Assembly (NCBI GenBank): GCA_023423275.1
Contig: JAFAFW010000054.1
Span: forward strand, 20,242-84,241
DNA: 64,000 nucleotides
From: Pseudomonadota bacterium
GTDB lineage: Bacteria; Pseudomonadota; Alphaproteobacteria; Rhizobiales; Hyphomicrobiaceae
Direction of reading: 5' to 3'
How positions within the stretch are numbered: the stretch's first letter is position 1; each line of letters opens with the position of its first letter. The notes below the pieces were generated by a model, which worked only from the letters and a program-made list of their open reading frames with translations, ran no database searches and had not been told where the DNA came from. The position numbers and the translations under genes are program-made. Shown piece by piece: positions 28,251 through 38,171 of the stretch.

Positions 28251-29266
28251 TGTGCACCATCCCTGATCCGAGGATCGAGCAAGGCATGAAGAATGTCCGT
28301 CAGGATGTTCACTGCAATAACCAGGAGCGACGACAGCAGCAAAATTCCAAGAAGCACGTTATAGTCACGCGCCAGGACCGTCTGCAGCGCGAGACTTCCG
28401 AGCCCGGGCCAGGCAAACACGGTCTCCGCCACGATCGCACCACCAAGCAGGATACCGAAATGGACGCCCGCGACCGTGGTGACCGGAATTAGCGCGTTCC
28501 TCAACACATGCACGACCGCGATGCGCGTCGGCGAAAGGCCCTTCGCAAGAGCGGTGCGCACATAATCCTGGCGGGAAACTTCCAGCATGCTGGCGCGAAT
28601 GAGGCGCGCATAGATCGCAATGAAGAACAGGGCCAGAGATGTGGCCGGCAGGATCAGATAGCGCGCCGTGTCCAAGGCTTGTTCGAACGCGGATCCCTGA
28701 AACCCGATCGTTCCGCTGCCGCTGCTGGGCAGCCAGCCGAGCTTGACCGAAAATACGACGATCAGCATCAAGGCCCCCCAGAATGAGGGGATCGAATAAA
28801 ACAGCAAAACCAGCGCGGACAATGCCCGGTCTGTGAACGACCCCACCCGGGACGCCATCACCGTTCCAACGGCGATACCGATGATGAGCGCCATGCCGAG
28901 CGCCGTTGTCATCAGTAGCAGCGTATTCGGCAGACGGCTCATGATGACCTCGGTCACCGGCACGCCAAACCGCGCGGATTGGCCGAGATTGAAGTGCAGC
29001 AGCCCCCAGACGTAGTTCACGAACTGCTGCAACACCGGAAGATCGAGGCCGAAACGCTCGCGCAGCGCCGCCATCGTCTCTGCCGTCGCGGCTCCCGACT
29101 CCGCCGCCATCACATCGGCCGCATCGCCGGGAGCGAGTTTCAGCAGGAAAAAGTTCACGACAATGATGATCGCAACCGTCGGCACAGTGCGGACGAGGAA
29201 CCGCAAGGCTCCCCCCGCAAACGCGCCGAACAGTGCCATCGCCTTGTTGTCTTTCCCTGCTCCCAT
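28247..29266 (-). CDS. Peptide-type ABC importer permease, DppB family (second system)
   Basis: A 339-residue permease with six helices. DppB-type features: VNFFLLKLAPGDAADVM, RFGLDLPVLQQFVNYVWGLL, the EAA loop DYVRTALAKGLSPTRI, and AIVAETVFAWPGLGSLALQT. The ATG at 29266 overlaps the binding-protein stop by one base (TGATG); a GTG three bases earlier is the alternative. Downstream it overlaps the DppC-type gene. Confidence 0.9.
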   Translation of the reverse strand: MGAGKDNKAMALFGAFAGGALRFLVRTVPTVAIIIVVNFFLLKLAPGDAADVMAAESGAATAETMAALRERFGLDLPVLQQFVNYVWGLLHFNLGQSARFGVPVTEVIMSRLPNTLLLMTTALGMALIIGIAVGTVMASRVGSFTDRALSALVLLFYSIPSFWGALMLIVVFSVKLGWLPSSGSGTIGFQGSAFEQALDTARYLILPATSLALFFIAIYARLIRASMLEVSRQDYVRTALAKGLSPTRIAVVHVLRNALIPVTTVAGVHFGILLGGAIVAETVFAWPGLGSLALQTVLARDYNVLLGILLLSSLLVIAVNILTDILHALLDPRIRDGAH

Positions 29267-30867
29267 CACGCAACCAGGTAAGCGTCGGCAAGGTTCGCGT
29301 GAATGCCGTCCGCGGTGATCGTATGGTTCATCAGCTTCTTCGAGTGAAGCGTGAAGGTCTGGATCGCGATCGTGTAGATGTTGGGAACGTCCTCGGCAAT
29401 GATCTTCTGGAAGTCATAGAAGAGCTGAGCACGCTTCTTCGTATCCGGCTCGATCTGCGCTGCCTCGAGCAGTTCGTCCACCTTCGGGTTCGAATAGTTC
29501 GAGCCGTTCGAGAATGGCACTCCGGGCTTGAAGTTCTTCGACCAGAAGAAGCGCTGCACACCGAGAGTGGGATCGGGCGAGTTCGTCATCGTGTTATTGA
29601 CGAAATCAAACGTCCGTTCGCCGTAAACGCGCTTGATGTAGCCCGGCATATCCGAGTTGCGCAACGTCACATCAATGCCGACCTTGGACAGCGCCTGGCG
29701 AAGATATTCCGCTGTCTGGTGATGGAAGCTTCCGATAGGTAGCGGATCGTGGCTCACCGCGAAACGGACGCCGTTGGCACCGCGCATCACTCCGGCATCG
29801 TCCAGAATCTTGTTGGCCAGGGTCGGGTCGAACGCGTACGTCTTCACATCGCCCGTATAGAACTGCGTGTGGGCCTGATGGATCGGCCCGGTTGCGATCT
29901 CACCGAAACCGTAGAACACATTCTGCAGGATGGCGTTCTTGTCCACCGCGTGCGCGATCGCCTGGCGCACTTCAAGCCGCTTGAAGTTCGGATTGTCCAG
30001 GTTGAACTCGATGCAGGAGATATTGGGGCCGTAACCGTAGCCGCCCGTTTCGTAGCCGATGTTCGGGTTGGCCTTGATACGCTCGACATCGCTGTAGGGG
30101 ATCGGATAGTCGCCGCCGACATCCACTTCGCCCGTCTCGAATGCGATGGAACGAGCAGCCGCATCGGGAATGAAGCGCGCGATAATGCGATCGAGATACG
30201 GCTTGCCCTCTTCCCAGTAATTGGGATTGCGCTCGAAGATCATATGGCTGCCGCGTTGCCATTCCTTGAAGACAAACGGTCCAGTCCCGATCGGAGCCTG
30301 ATTGCGCGGATTTTTCGTTGGATCTCCGTCACCATAGATATGCTTCGGCACGATCGGCGATTCCTGGCCGGCCAAGGCATTGAGCAGATAGGGAGCAGGC
30401 TTGGACAGCTTCACACGCACCGTGTGATCGTCGACCGCCGTGACATCCTCGACATTGGCGAAGGTCGCGCGTCCGCGCGGATGGGTTCTCTTCAGCGTGG
30501 TCAGTGAGAACACAACGTCCGCCGCAGTGAAGGGCTGGCCGTCATGCCACTTCACGCCCTGGCGCAGTTTGAACACCAGCTCCTTGCCATCCGGCGTCAT
30601 CGTATGGCTGAGCGCCAACTGCGGACGCAGCGAGAAATCCGGGTTGTAGCCGTACAGACCCTCGGTGATCTTGCAGCTCAGCATGACGTTGGCACCGGTC
30701 GTGTCGGCGATCGGAACGAGACCTGTCGGCTCGGGATCGACAAGAAAGCGCAGCGTTCCGCCCTTGACAGGCGACGTCTGCGCAAACGACGGAAACGAGC
30801 TCGCAAGCAACAGACCGCCGGCACCGCCAACGAATGTTCGACGAGAGATGTACGGCTTGAAGATCAT
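29266..30867 (-). CDS. Peptide-type ABC importer solute-binding protein (family 5)
   Basis: A 533-residue extracytoplasmic binding protein. The N-terminus has a twin-arginine-like signal (SRRTFVGGAGGLLLASSFP, ending SFAQ). The mature protein has the family 5 pattern: ITEGLYGYNPDFSLRPQLAL, KLRQGVKWHDGQPFTAADV, NPNYW, and the conserved RQAIAHAVDKNAI. It picks up a peptide, opine or similar solute for the permeases encoded downstream. RBS AGGGAA precedes the ATG. The upstream hydantoinase genes suggest a cyclic amide such as a hydantoin or 5-oxoproline, or a peptide yielding it; this is inference. Confidence 0.9.
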   Translation of the reverse strand: MIFKPYISRRTFVGGAGGLLLASSFPSFAQTSPVKGGTLRFLVDPEPTGLVPIADTTGANVMLSCKITEGLYGYNPDFSLRPQLALSHTMTPDGKELVFKLRQGVKWHDGQPFTAADVVFSLTTLKRTHPRGRATFANVEDVTAVDDHTVRVKLSKPAPYLLNALAGQESPIVPKHIYGDGDPTKNPRNQAPIGTGPFVFKEWQRGSHMIFERNPNYWEEGKPYLDRIIARFIPDAAARSIAFETGEVDVGGDYPIPYSDVERIKANPNIGYETGGYGYGPNISCIEFNLDNPNFKRLEVRQAIAHAVDKNAILQNVFYGFGEIATGPIHQAHTQFYTGDVKTYAFDPTLANKILDDAGVMRGANGVRFAVSHDPLPIGSFHHQTAEYLRQALSKVGIDVTLRNSDMPGYIKRVYGERTFDFVNNTMTNSPDPTLGVQRFFWSKNFKPGVPFSNGSNYSNPKVDELLEAAQIEPDTKKRAQLFYDFQKIIAEDVPNIYTIAIQTFTLHSKKLMNHTITADGIHANLADAYLVA

Positions 30868-30926
30868 GATGTTCCCTTTCCCTTATTTCAATCGACGGAT
30901 GGGCGCACGCCCGAAAAGCTTGCCTT

Positions 30927-32936
30927 TCAGGCTGCCAGACTACGTTCAATGTCCGCTAGAACCGCTTCGACCTCACCACGGGCCGCGCGCAACGCATTCG
31001 CATCGAACGGCTTGTCGCGCGCGATGAATGCCAGAACCGGTTGGAAGATGCGCAGCCGCAAAAGGCCACGCGCCGTCGGCGGCCGCGCGAAGAGAGCGTT
31101 GCTGATGCGCGCCATGAGCGCATCGTCGAACACCGATTCCCAGACCGTGCGCTCCCTGCCGAAATCGAACAAGGAACGATCCTTCTCGCTGGACGCGGCA
31201 CCGCGACGCTTTTCGCGCAATTGCTCCGTGGCATCGGCGTCGACCGCCTCGTTTCGGATCACGACACCATAATCGCGCTCGGCGCCTTCCAACGAAACGA
31301 AGCCACGCAGGACGTCGGCCAAAACCAGCGCGGGCTCACGATCCAGCGGATCGCCATAACCGCCGCCGCCCGGCGTCATGACCGTCACCGTATCGGTATT
31401 GGCCACGTCGATCATGTCGATCTTGCCCAGTTCCTGCTCTTCCGGACGGCCATAGTTGCGGACGGTGCGCGCAGACTTGCCGCAACGGCCTCCTGCCAAC
31501 CCCCACGGCACGAAGCGGAAGCGTTCCATGCCGCGGCCCAGAACCTGGCTGCCGGAATAGTGCGGTGAGAATGTCAGTTCCAACCCAACGCCGCCGCGCC
31601 ACTTGCCCGGCCCACCGGAGTCGGGGCGGATGCCATAGCGATGAATGGTGATCGCGGCAGATGATTCCACCGTCTCGACGGGATTGTTGGCCATGCCGCT
31701 GGTCGAGGAATCGCGCGCATCGACGCCATCCATTCCAAGCCGGCCGCCGGTACCACCGGTCATCGGCTCGACAACGTCGACCTTACGCTTGCCGGTCTCG
31801 TCGGCAGGTTCAGCCAGCACAACCGGAATAATGAGACCGCATCCCGCGGCGCGCATGAATTCCGGCACGGCCTGCGCCAGCAGCCCGTTCATCACGTCCA
31901 CCATGCGATTGCCGGTCGCGTGCCGCACGCCGACCGCGGCGGGAAACACGGGATTGATCAGCGACCCGCGCGGCAACGACATCGAGATCGAATCGAAGAT
32001 ACCCGCGTTGACAGGCAGCGACGGATCACGTGTCAGTGCGTATTGCAGCAGCCGCAGAGTCAGCCAGGCATGGCGCTTGCCCGCCGACGGCAAATTGTAG
32101 GCCGACGCGATCTGCGGATCGGTACCTGCAAAATCAATATCGATCGCACCGTCTTTGGCCGTCATCGTCGCATGGATGCGGACCGGCAACGGCGAAACGA
32201 GGTCATCATCCAGATAGTCGCTGAATGAATAAGTCCCATCGGGAATCGTACGGAAGGCATCGCGCGCCTTCTGCCCCGTATACGCGTTGATTTCCGTCGT
32301 CGCGGCGTTGAAAGCCTCCGCACCATGTTGCGCGATCATGCTCGCGACACGACGCTCACCAACCGCCAGCGACGCGACCATCGCCTTCAGGTCACCCATG
32401 TTCTCTTCGCCGGTGCGGCTGTTGCGCTCGATGAAGGCAACGACATCCGGATTGAACTTGCCGGCTTTTACAAGCTTCACCGGAGGGATCATCAGCCCCT
32501 CCTGGTAAATCTCGTAGTTGGACGGCGAAATACTCGACGGCACGCGCCCGCCAACGTCGGCGGAGTGGATGAAGCACCAGCCGTAGCAGACGACCTTCCC
32601 GTCATGGAAATACGGCTGCAGGAGATGCAGGTCAGGAAGATGGGTCGACAGGCCGCCGGAAAGATACGGATCGTTGGTGATGATCACGTCGCCGGGTTCG
32701 ACGTCCGTGACTGCAGCGATGACATCGGAGGCGTCGTTGTCCACCATGTTGCAGACGCCGACGGTGGTCGGGAAACAGAACAGGCGGCCTTCGGCATTGA
32801 CGAGGCCGGTTCCGAAATCCTGCGTCTCCTTGACGTAGATCGTGCGGCCGGAGCGCTGCAGGGCGATGCCCATTTCCTCGGCGGTGGCAGCCACCTTGGT
32901 GATCAGGATTTCGAGCGTAACGGGGTCGAGCTTCAT
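30927..32936 (-). CDS. hyuB: Hydantoinase B/oxoprolinase family protein
   Basis: A 669-residue HyuB subunit. It has the usual opening MKLDPVTLEILITKVAATAE and the conserved blocks DPGDVIITNDPYLSGGLSTH (as VEPGDVIITNDPYLSGG), HLPDLHLLQP, HSADVGGRVPSSISPSNYEI and RPDSGGPGKWRGGVGLELTF. With HyuA it forms an ATP-dependent enzyme opening N-methylhydantoin, hydantoin or 5-oxoproline rings; related acetophenone and acetone carboxylases share the fold. It is separated from hyuA by four bases and followed by the transporter genes after 59 bases. Confidence 0.88.
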   Translation of the reverse strand: MKLDPVTLEILITKVAATAEEMGIALQRSGRTIYVKETQDFGTGLVNAEGRLFCFPTTVGVCNMVDNDASDVIAAVTDVEPGDVIITNDPYLSGGLSTHLPDLHLLQPYFHDGKVVCYGWCFIHSADVGGRVPSSISPSNYEIYQEGLMIPPVKLVKAGKFNPDVVAFIERNSRTGEENMGDLKAMVASLAVGERRVASMIAQHGAEAFNAATTEINAYTGQKARDAFRTIPDGTYSFSDYLDDDLVSPLPVRIHATMTAKDGAIDIDFAGTDPQIASAYNLPSAGKRHAWLTLRLLQYALTRDPSLPVNAGIFDSISMSLPRGSLINPVFPAAVGVRHATGNRMVDVMNGLLAQAVPEFMRAAGCGLIIPVVLAEPADETGKRKVDVVEPMTGGTGGRLGMDGVDARDSSTSGMANNPVETVESSAAITIHRYGIRPDSGGPGKWRGGVGLELTFSPHYSGSQVLGRGMERFRFVPWGLAGGRCGKSARTVRNYGRPEEQELGKIDMIDVANTDTVTVMTPGGGGYGDPLDREPALVLADVLRGFVSLEGAERDYGVVIRNEAVDADATEQLREKRRGAASSEKDRSLFDFGRERTVWESVFDDALMARISNALFARPPTARGLLRLRIFQPVLAFIARDKPFDANALRAARGEVEAVLADIERSLAA

Positions 32937-32940
32937 CGTA

Positions 32941-34995
32941 TCAGATCCTGTTGACCATCAGTGGGCCCTGTTCGTTCGTGGTCAACCGCCAGCCCGGCGG
33001 GATCCACGTGGTGGTGTCGTCCTGTTCGACGACGGCAGGACCAACGAGTGAAGCTCCCGCACCAAGATCGTCCCGGCGATAGATGATTGCCTCGACCCAC
33101 TCACCGCGATGAAACACTTTCCGCTTTCCGCGATTGGCCGGCTCCGCATTCTGCGCCGGAAGCAGCGGATGCTTTGCCTTCGGCACTTCACCGATAATGC
33201 TGAGACGCTGCGTGACGGCTTCGACCGCGTGGTCGGCTTCGCGGAAACCGTAGATGTTCTCGTGTGCGCGATGAAAGGCCTGGATGACACCGCTTACATC
33301 GCGCGCGCGCCGAACCTCTTCGGGAATGGTCACCGTCAACGAGAAGGACTGACCTGCGTACTGCATATCAACCGCGTGCACCATGCGCACACCCGCGGTT
33401 GCGACGTCCTCTTCATCGACCCAGCGCTGCGCGTGCTCTTCCAGGGCCTCCCAGTTGCCCCACAGGCGATCAGCGGCTGTATGCACGCGCGCCTTGCCAA
33501 GGCTGCGCACAAAATCCCTGCGCAGATCGGCGACCGCCGCGCCGAGCGCGCAGAACGTTGCTGCCGCCGACGGAACCATGACGCCGGCAAGGTTGGCTTC
33601 TTCCGCCAGCATCAGCGCATGAGTTGGCCCGGCGCCACCGAACGGGATCACGATATGATCGGCGGGCTCGTAGCCTTTCTGGGCGAGCAATTTGAACAGC
33701 TCAGACGCCATACGCACGGTCGCAACCCGCAACGCGGCCTCTGCGGCGTGCGCGGCTGACGGCAGCTTGAGTTCTTTTGCAACGCGCGCAAGCGCGGCTT
33801 CCGAACCTTTGGCGTCCAGGCGCATCGCGCCGCCCAGAAAACGGTCAGGATCGATAAAGCCGAGAACCAGATAGCAGTCGGTCACCGTCGGCTGGGTTCC
33901 GCCAAGACCATATGCGACCGGTCCAGGGTTTGCGCCAGCGCTCTCGGGGCCGACCTTGATGACACCGTACGAGTCCACCGAGATGATGGAGCCGCCGCCC
34001 GCGCCGATGCTGTTCACACCAACGACCGGCATCATCAACGGCAGATCGCCGATCCGGGCGTTGGTCGTAAACTCGACCTCGCCATTGGTGATGATGGCAA
34101 TATCGGCACTGGTTCCGCCCATGTCGAATGTCAGGGCGGCGGGAACGTTGTTGCTCTTGCAGATTCTGGCCGCAGCCGTCGCGCCCGAGGCAGGGCCGGA
34201 CAAAACCGTATCGATCGGCCGCTCGCGCGTACTGGCAAGGCTGAGCATCCCACCCGACGAGGACGTCATCTGCAGAACCGCCTCGGCGGTCGTATTGATA
34301 CGGCTATCGAGCTTGTTGAGATACGCCGACATCAGCGGATGGATCTGCGCATTGATGCAGGCGACGACGCCACGCTCGAACTCGCGCACTTCCGGCCAGA
34401 TTTCTGCCGAGCACGTGACCAGCAGCTCGGGAATTTCCTTACGGATCGCCGCAGCCAGCTCGTTCTCGAGCGTGGCATCCACGTACGAATTGAGGAGCAT
34501 CACGGCAACCGCATCGACCCCGGCCTTGCGGATCTTGGCTGCGACCTCGGAAATCTCCGCAGCACTAACGTTCGACAGCGGCTTGCCATCGGCGGCGATG
34601 CGCGCGTCGACCTCGAAAATGAGATCACGCGTGACGACAGGCATCTCTTTGGTGATGTGAAAGTTGTATGGCGTGCGCAGCTTGGCGCGGCCGATCTCAA
34701 GTACATCGCGGTGACCTTTGGAAACGACCAAAGCCACGCGCGCGATCTTGCGTTGCAGAATGGCATTGAGCGCCAGCGTCGTTCCGTGAACCACGCGCAA
34801 GCCGCGCCCCGTGAGCTTCTGGTTCTTATCGATCAGCGCCCTGAGACCCAGCTCGACCGCGAGCGACGGGTCAGCCGGTGTACTAGGCTGCTTGTGGAGC
34901 AACAGATCGCCGTCCGGCATGACGACGACGAAATCAGTGAACGTACCTCCGACGTCGATGCCGACCGTCGGGAGCGGAGTCGAGAGTGCACTCAT
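32941..34995 (-). CDS. hyuA: Hydantoinase A/5-oxoprolinase family protein
   Basis: A 684-residue HyuA subunit of the ASKHA ATPase fold. Visible: the phosphate loop TVGIDVGGTFTDFVVVMPDG, HGTTLALNAILQRK, TSSGGMLSL, GPASGATAAARI, LTFDMGGTSADIAIITNG, SIGAGGGSII and PFGGAGPTHAL. It supplies the ATP-using part of the HyuAB amidohydrolase. ATG 34995 is used with AAGGAC about 12 bases upstream; a GTG at 35004 is the alternative. First gene of the operon reaching 25536. Confidence 0.88.
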   Translation of the reverse strand: MSALSTPLPTVGIDVGGTFTDFVVVMPDGDLLLHKQPSTPADPSLAVELGLRALIDKNQKLTGRGLRVVHGTTLALNAILQRKIARVALVVSKGHRDVLEIGRAKLRTPYNFHITKEMPVVTRDLIFEVDARIAADGKPLSNVSAAEISEVAAKIRKAGVDAVAVMLLNSYVDATLENELAAAIRKEIPELLVTCSAEIWPEVREFERGVVACINAQIHPLMSAYLNKLDSRINTTAEAVLQMTSSSGGMLSLASTRERPIDTVLSGPASGATAAARICKSNNVPAALTFDMGGTSADIAIITNGEVEFTTNARIGDLPLMMPVVGVNSIGAGGGSIISVDSYGVIKVGPESAGANPGPVAYGLGGTQPTVTDCYLVLGFIDPDRFLGGAMRLDAKGSEAALARVAKELKLPSAAHAAEAALRVATVRMASELFKLLAQKGYEPADHIVIPFGGAGPTHALMLAEEANLAGVMVPSAAATFCALGAAVADLRRDFVRSLGKARVHTAADRLWGNWEALEEHAQRWVDEEDVATAGVRMVHAVDMQYAGQSFSLTVTIPEEVRRARDVSGVIQAFHRAHENIYGFREADHAVEAVTQRLSIIGEVPKAKHPLLPAQNAEPANRGKRKVFHRGEWVEAIIYRRDDLGAGASLVGPAVVEQDDTTTWIPPGWRLTTNEQGPLMVNRI

Positions 34996-35415
34996 CGCAG
35001 ACACGCGTCCTTGCCTAATTCCATTCGCCCGAAAATCCGGTCGATGCGCTCATGATTCTTTTTTAATGCAGTTGCGGACTGCTGACGCAGCCTGCACCGA
35101 GTAGAAGGAAATTTCCAGAGAAGTCGCGGGCAAAACTGACGACTGCGGCAAGTTGCTCATGTTGCCCCCTGCAACGAAGATGACGGAACCTGAAGCAGAC
35201 TCATTAAGAAAATCGCGTTTTTGTCGACTGCTTCATGGCTCGATTTTACAAATCCAGGCACGGAATTTGTTATCGCGTTTTGACTACAGTTTGCAGAAAC
35301 ACGGCAATATTTTCGTCATGCCTTCCGCAAAGCGTGGAAATTATTCCTCAACCCATTGATGTCAGCAAAATGCATCCGCTATCGTGCATCGAACACCCAA
35401 TCCATTCACCACGCC
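34996..35415. other. Intergenic region upstream of hyuA
   Basis: 420 bases that separate hyuA from the flavoprotein gene, both on the minus strand. It contains A+T-rich stretches (35190-35350) likely to include the hyuA promoter. I see no convincing gene, terminator with a T-run, or known RNA. Confidence 0.4.
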
Positions 35416-36921
35416 TCAGGCGTCCTGCGCAGGCGATGTGGGCAGCGTGCAGTATGGCGTACCGACAAGCTCGGGCTCGCTGAAGGCTTCGAGCGCAGCC
35501 ACCATGGCCTCGATGTCCTCGGAGAAGAAATGCGAGGCAATATGCGAGGCGAGACGCTGAGCACCGATGTTCGCTCCGGGCACATCCGAGGCAATCGCAC
35601 CGAGACTGGCTGTCGCGGCATGGTTGAACATGTGGATGCGGCTTGCGCCAGGGCACAGCGACGGCTCGCGCTCTTGCAGCTCAAAGCCCGCCCCCAGCCA
35701 GGGAAACCCGCGCAAGGTGCTGCGAAGCAACTCTGGCGGCGGCTGATAGCGATCTCCCCACGTGGCGACGTCGCTCGCGAAGTCGGCAAGCATCGGTTCG
35801 CGCCGCAGATCGACAACGAACCCGGTCCCCACGATCAGGAAATCAAATTTCTCGATGACGCCGTCGCGCAGAATGTCAACGCCATCTCCCTTCCGATCGG
35901 CAGAATGCACCGGCGAACCGAAATGCAGATGAAAATTGGGATGCGCAATGGTGCGGTTGACCGTCTCGTGCGGCGGAGGGGCGATATTATCCTGCATATA
36001 GACGAACAGCGCCCACTTGCGCGCGACGTCAAGGTTGGCCCAGCCTTCGAAGAAACCAGGGGTCGCGGCAGCCCGGCCCTTATTGATCTGAGGCATCTGC
36101 GAGCGTCGGCAATAGAGATCGACTCGTTGGGCGCCGGCCTCGAGCGCGGTCGCCGCATTATCCCAGGCTGAGGCGCCGGCACCGAGAACGGCGATGCGCC
36201 TTCCCGCGAGTCGGGCGAAGTCAATCTCCTCGCACGTATGAGCGGCCCGGTCAGGCCAAAGCTCCGCGCTGATCTCCTCCGGAATAGACGGGCCGCCGGT
36301 TCCAACGCGCCCGGTCGCGAGAACAACCCGCCGCGCATGAAGCACCGCGCCATCGGCAAGATGCAAACCAACGCTATCGGCGGCGGGCTCCATCCTCACG
36401 ACGTCGGCCTCGCTACGCAGCGGCAGCTTGAGAACGCGCCGTATCCAGGTGAGGTAGTCCTGCCAGCTCGCATTCGGGATCTTATAAAGAGCCTCCCAGG
36501 CCGCCGTGCCGAACGACGCCTCATACCACGAGCGATAGGTCAGCGCGGGAATGCCAAGGCACGGCCCGGGCAGATGCTTGGCGGAGCGCAATGTTTCCAT
36601 ACGCGCATACGTCACCCAGGGACCTTCAAAGCCATCGCGGCTGCGGTCGAGCAGCAGGATGTTGCGAATGCCCTTGAGCTGCAGCGCCGCGGCGGCGGCA
36701 ATGCCGTGCATACCGGCACCGACGACGACGACATCCAGCATCGGGCGTCCGTCCGGGCCGGTCTTCTGCGGCACCCAGTTGGCCGGCAGCATAAGCATGT
36801 CGAGGTCGCGCGCGAGCCGGCGCTCCAGGTCACTCAAGCTCGCCGGTACCGGGGAGAGTTCCGGCGCCGGAGCGGTGGGACGAACCTCATCGCGCAACTG
36901 CAAGTCTCCCAAGGCGTTCAC
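35416..36921 (-). CDS. FAD/NAD(P)-binding monooxygenase-like flavoprotein
   Basis: A 501-residue flavoprotein. A first Rossmann motif VVVVGAGMHGIAAAAALQ (about 64-81) should bind FAD and a second, IAVLGAGASAWDNAATAL (about 243-260), NADPH; LIVGTGFVVDLR follows later, an ATG-type motif. The two-site layout fits flavin monooxygenases and N-hydroxylases (FMO/SidA-like). Substrate unknown. The GTG start overlaps the stop of the upstream AhpD-like gene (GTGA), so it is translated with the two CMD proteins; a shared oxidation or detoxification pathway is inferred. Confidence 0.8.
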   Translation of the reverse strand: MNALGDLQLRDEVRPTAPAPELSPVPASLSDLERRLARDLDMLMLPANWVPQKTGPDGRPMLDVVVVGAGMHGIAAAAALQLKGIRNILLLDRSRDGFEGPWVTYARMETLRSAKHLPGPCLGIPALTYRSWYEASFGTAAWEALYKIPNASWQDYLTWIRRVLKLPLRSEADVVRMEPAADSVGLHLADGAVLHARRVVLATGRVGTGGPSIPEEISAELWPDRAAHTCEEIDFARLAGRRIAVLGAGASAWDNAATALEAGAQRVDLYCRRSQMPQINKGRAAATPGFFEGWANLDVARKWALFVYMQDNIAPPPHETVNRTIAHPNFHLHFGSPVHSADRKGDGVDILRDGVIEKFDFLIVGTGFVVDLRREPMLADFASDVATWGDRYQPPPELLRSTLRGFPWLGAGFELQEREPSLCPGASRIHMFNHAATASLGAIASDVPGANIGAQRLASHIASHFFSEDIEAMVAALEAFSEPELVGTPYCTLPTSPAQDA

Positions 36922-37505
36922 GCTGACGGGCCGGAACGCAGAGGTTCACCGAGCGTATGCATCAGCCGGTTCGCCCAATTGAAGATGGCGACGGCGTTGA
37001 TCAGGTCAAGGAGATCGAGATCGGAGTACCCGTGCGCATGCAGCGCCTCGACCTGTTCCGTCGTGGGTGCGGGTGGCGTGGCGGTCAGGCTGACCGTGAA
37101 ATCGATCAGGGCCTGCATCTTGGCATCGACCTTGGCGTCAAGCTGATTGGCCAGGATCTCATCGACGACCGCGGGCGATCCCATGAAGTTTGCAGCAGCG
37201 CGCGCGTGGATGCTCGCGCACGTGACACACCCGTTCACGATCGACGTGACAAGAGCGCCGATTTCGCGATCAGCGCGGGAAAGACCATCTCCCTTGCCGG
37301 TCATGATGGAAGTGAACAAGGGAGTGCGCGCCTTGAGCGTTTGCGGATCGTGCGCCAGCACCTTGAGGTAAAGCGACGGCTTCATGCCCGGCTTCAGCGC
37401 AAGGGCATCCGCCTGCGCCGGCGTCGGTTTATCGGCATCGATGGGTTCGACGTACGGCTGCCAGTTGACCACGTCGCGCGTGAATTCGTGAACGACCTCG
37501 CTCAT
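36918..37505 (-). CDS. AhpD-like carboxymuconolactone-decarboxylase domain protein with CxxC
   Basis: A 195-residue CMD/AhpD-fold protein. The active-site helix reads NGCVTCASIHARAA, with the CxxC and His that in AhpD reduce peroxiredoxin disulfides. Members are usually thiol-based peroxidases or reductases in the cytosol. ATG 37505 overlaps the upstream gene stop by four bases (ATGA); the open frame runs further upstream but that part lies inside the neighbouring gene. It resembles the 'alkylhydroperoxidase domain' half of a two-CMD-protein pair annotated in other Rhizobiales (from memory). Confidence 0.82.
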   Translation of the reverse strand: MSEVVHEFTRDVVNWQPYVEPIDADKPTPAQADALALKPGMKPSLYLKVLAHDPQTLKARTPLFTSIMTGKGDGLSRADREIGALVTSIVNGCVTCASIHARAAANFMGSPAVVDEILANQLDAKVDAKMQALIDFTVSLTATPPAPTTEQVEALHAHGYSDLDLLDLINAVAIFNWANRLMHTLGEPLRSGPSA

Positions 37506-38011
37506 TGCGCGGCTCCGAGAAGTTTGAGGCCCGCGACAACGCGGATCTGATAGCTCAGGAAGGAGATGAGTTCCGATAGCGCGATGATGCCCGCTTCGTC
37601 CAGCCCGGCGGCGCGCAGCCCCTCGATATCCGAGCGCCCACACGCGAGAGGCGTCAAGGTCACCTTATCGCTATGCGAAACGATGGCTTTCAGCGTATCG
37701 GATGTACCGGGCACGTCTTTCGCCGCGGCGATCGCAACAAGCGCCGGATCGCTCTCAGCAGTCGCCGACGCGATCGTGTTGTAGTGACCGATCAGTTCCG
37801 TTGCATCATTCATCCGTGCGATCCGGCACGCCAGCGCGGCCCGCAAGCCATGCGACAACGGCCCCGGATCCTTCGGGAAAAGAACCGCCTCGTAGCTGGC
37901 CTGCGTCAACGCAACGATGTCATCCCGTTGCCGGCGCAATGCGCCGACACCTGCCTCGGACGTCAGACCGCTGATGCGATCGATGAGATCGCCCGTTCCA
38001 CTCTCGCTCAT
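37502..38011 (-). CDS. Carboxymuconolactone-decarboxylase family protein lacking CxxC
   Basis: A 169-residue helical protein with the CMD-family fold pattern (LSHGLRAALACRIARMNDA, later ALSELISFLSYQIRVVAGL). The CxxC pair found in the partner gene is absent; only single cysteines remain, so thiol peroxidase activity is doubtful and a structural or binding role in a hetero-complex is possible. First gene of the CMD-CMD-flavoprotein operon, divergent from the Lrp-type regulator across 160 bases. Confidence 0.7.
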   Translation of the reverse strand: MSESGTGDLIDRISGLTSEAGVGALRRQRDDIVALTQASYEAVLFPKDPGPLSHGLRAALACRIARMNDATELIGHYNTIASATAESDPALVAIAAAKDVPGTSDTLKAIVSHSDKVTLTPLACGRSDIEGLRAAGLDEAGIIALSELISFLSYQIRVVAGLKLLGAAQ

Positions 38012-38112
38012 GTATCGCCCAACCCTGTCTCACTGCGATTTTTGCGGCGCATCTTACTCCCGCACTTGGCGGAGATTCTATTATTTTTCTCTTCCAGGGA
38101 ACTGCACGCTGT

Positions 38113-38125
38113 GAGAATAATTCTC
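38113..38125. promoter_or_regulatory. A+T-centred palindrome, GAGAATAATTCTC, probable Lrp/AsnC operator
   Basis: A perfect 13-base palindrome in the divergent region between the CMD operon (start 38011) and the Lrp-type gene (start 38172). A related, imperfect GAGA...TCTC stretch lies at 38072-38091. Paired A+T-rich sites of this kind are typical for Lrp/AsnC proteins. Confidence 0.5.
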
Positions 38126-38171
38126 TCCCGCAGCCCATGTGCGATAAAATTTCCTTCCGAGCCCCATCCGC

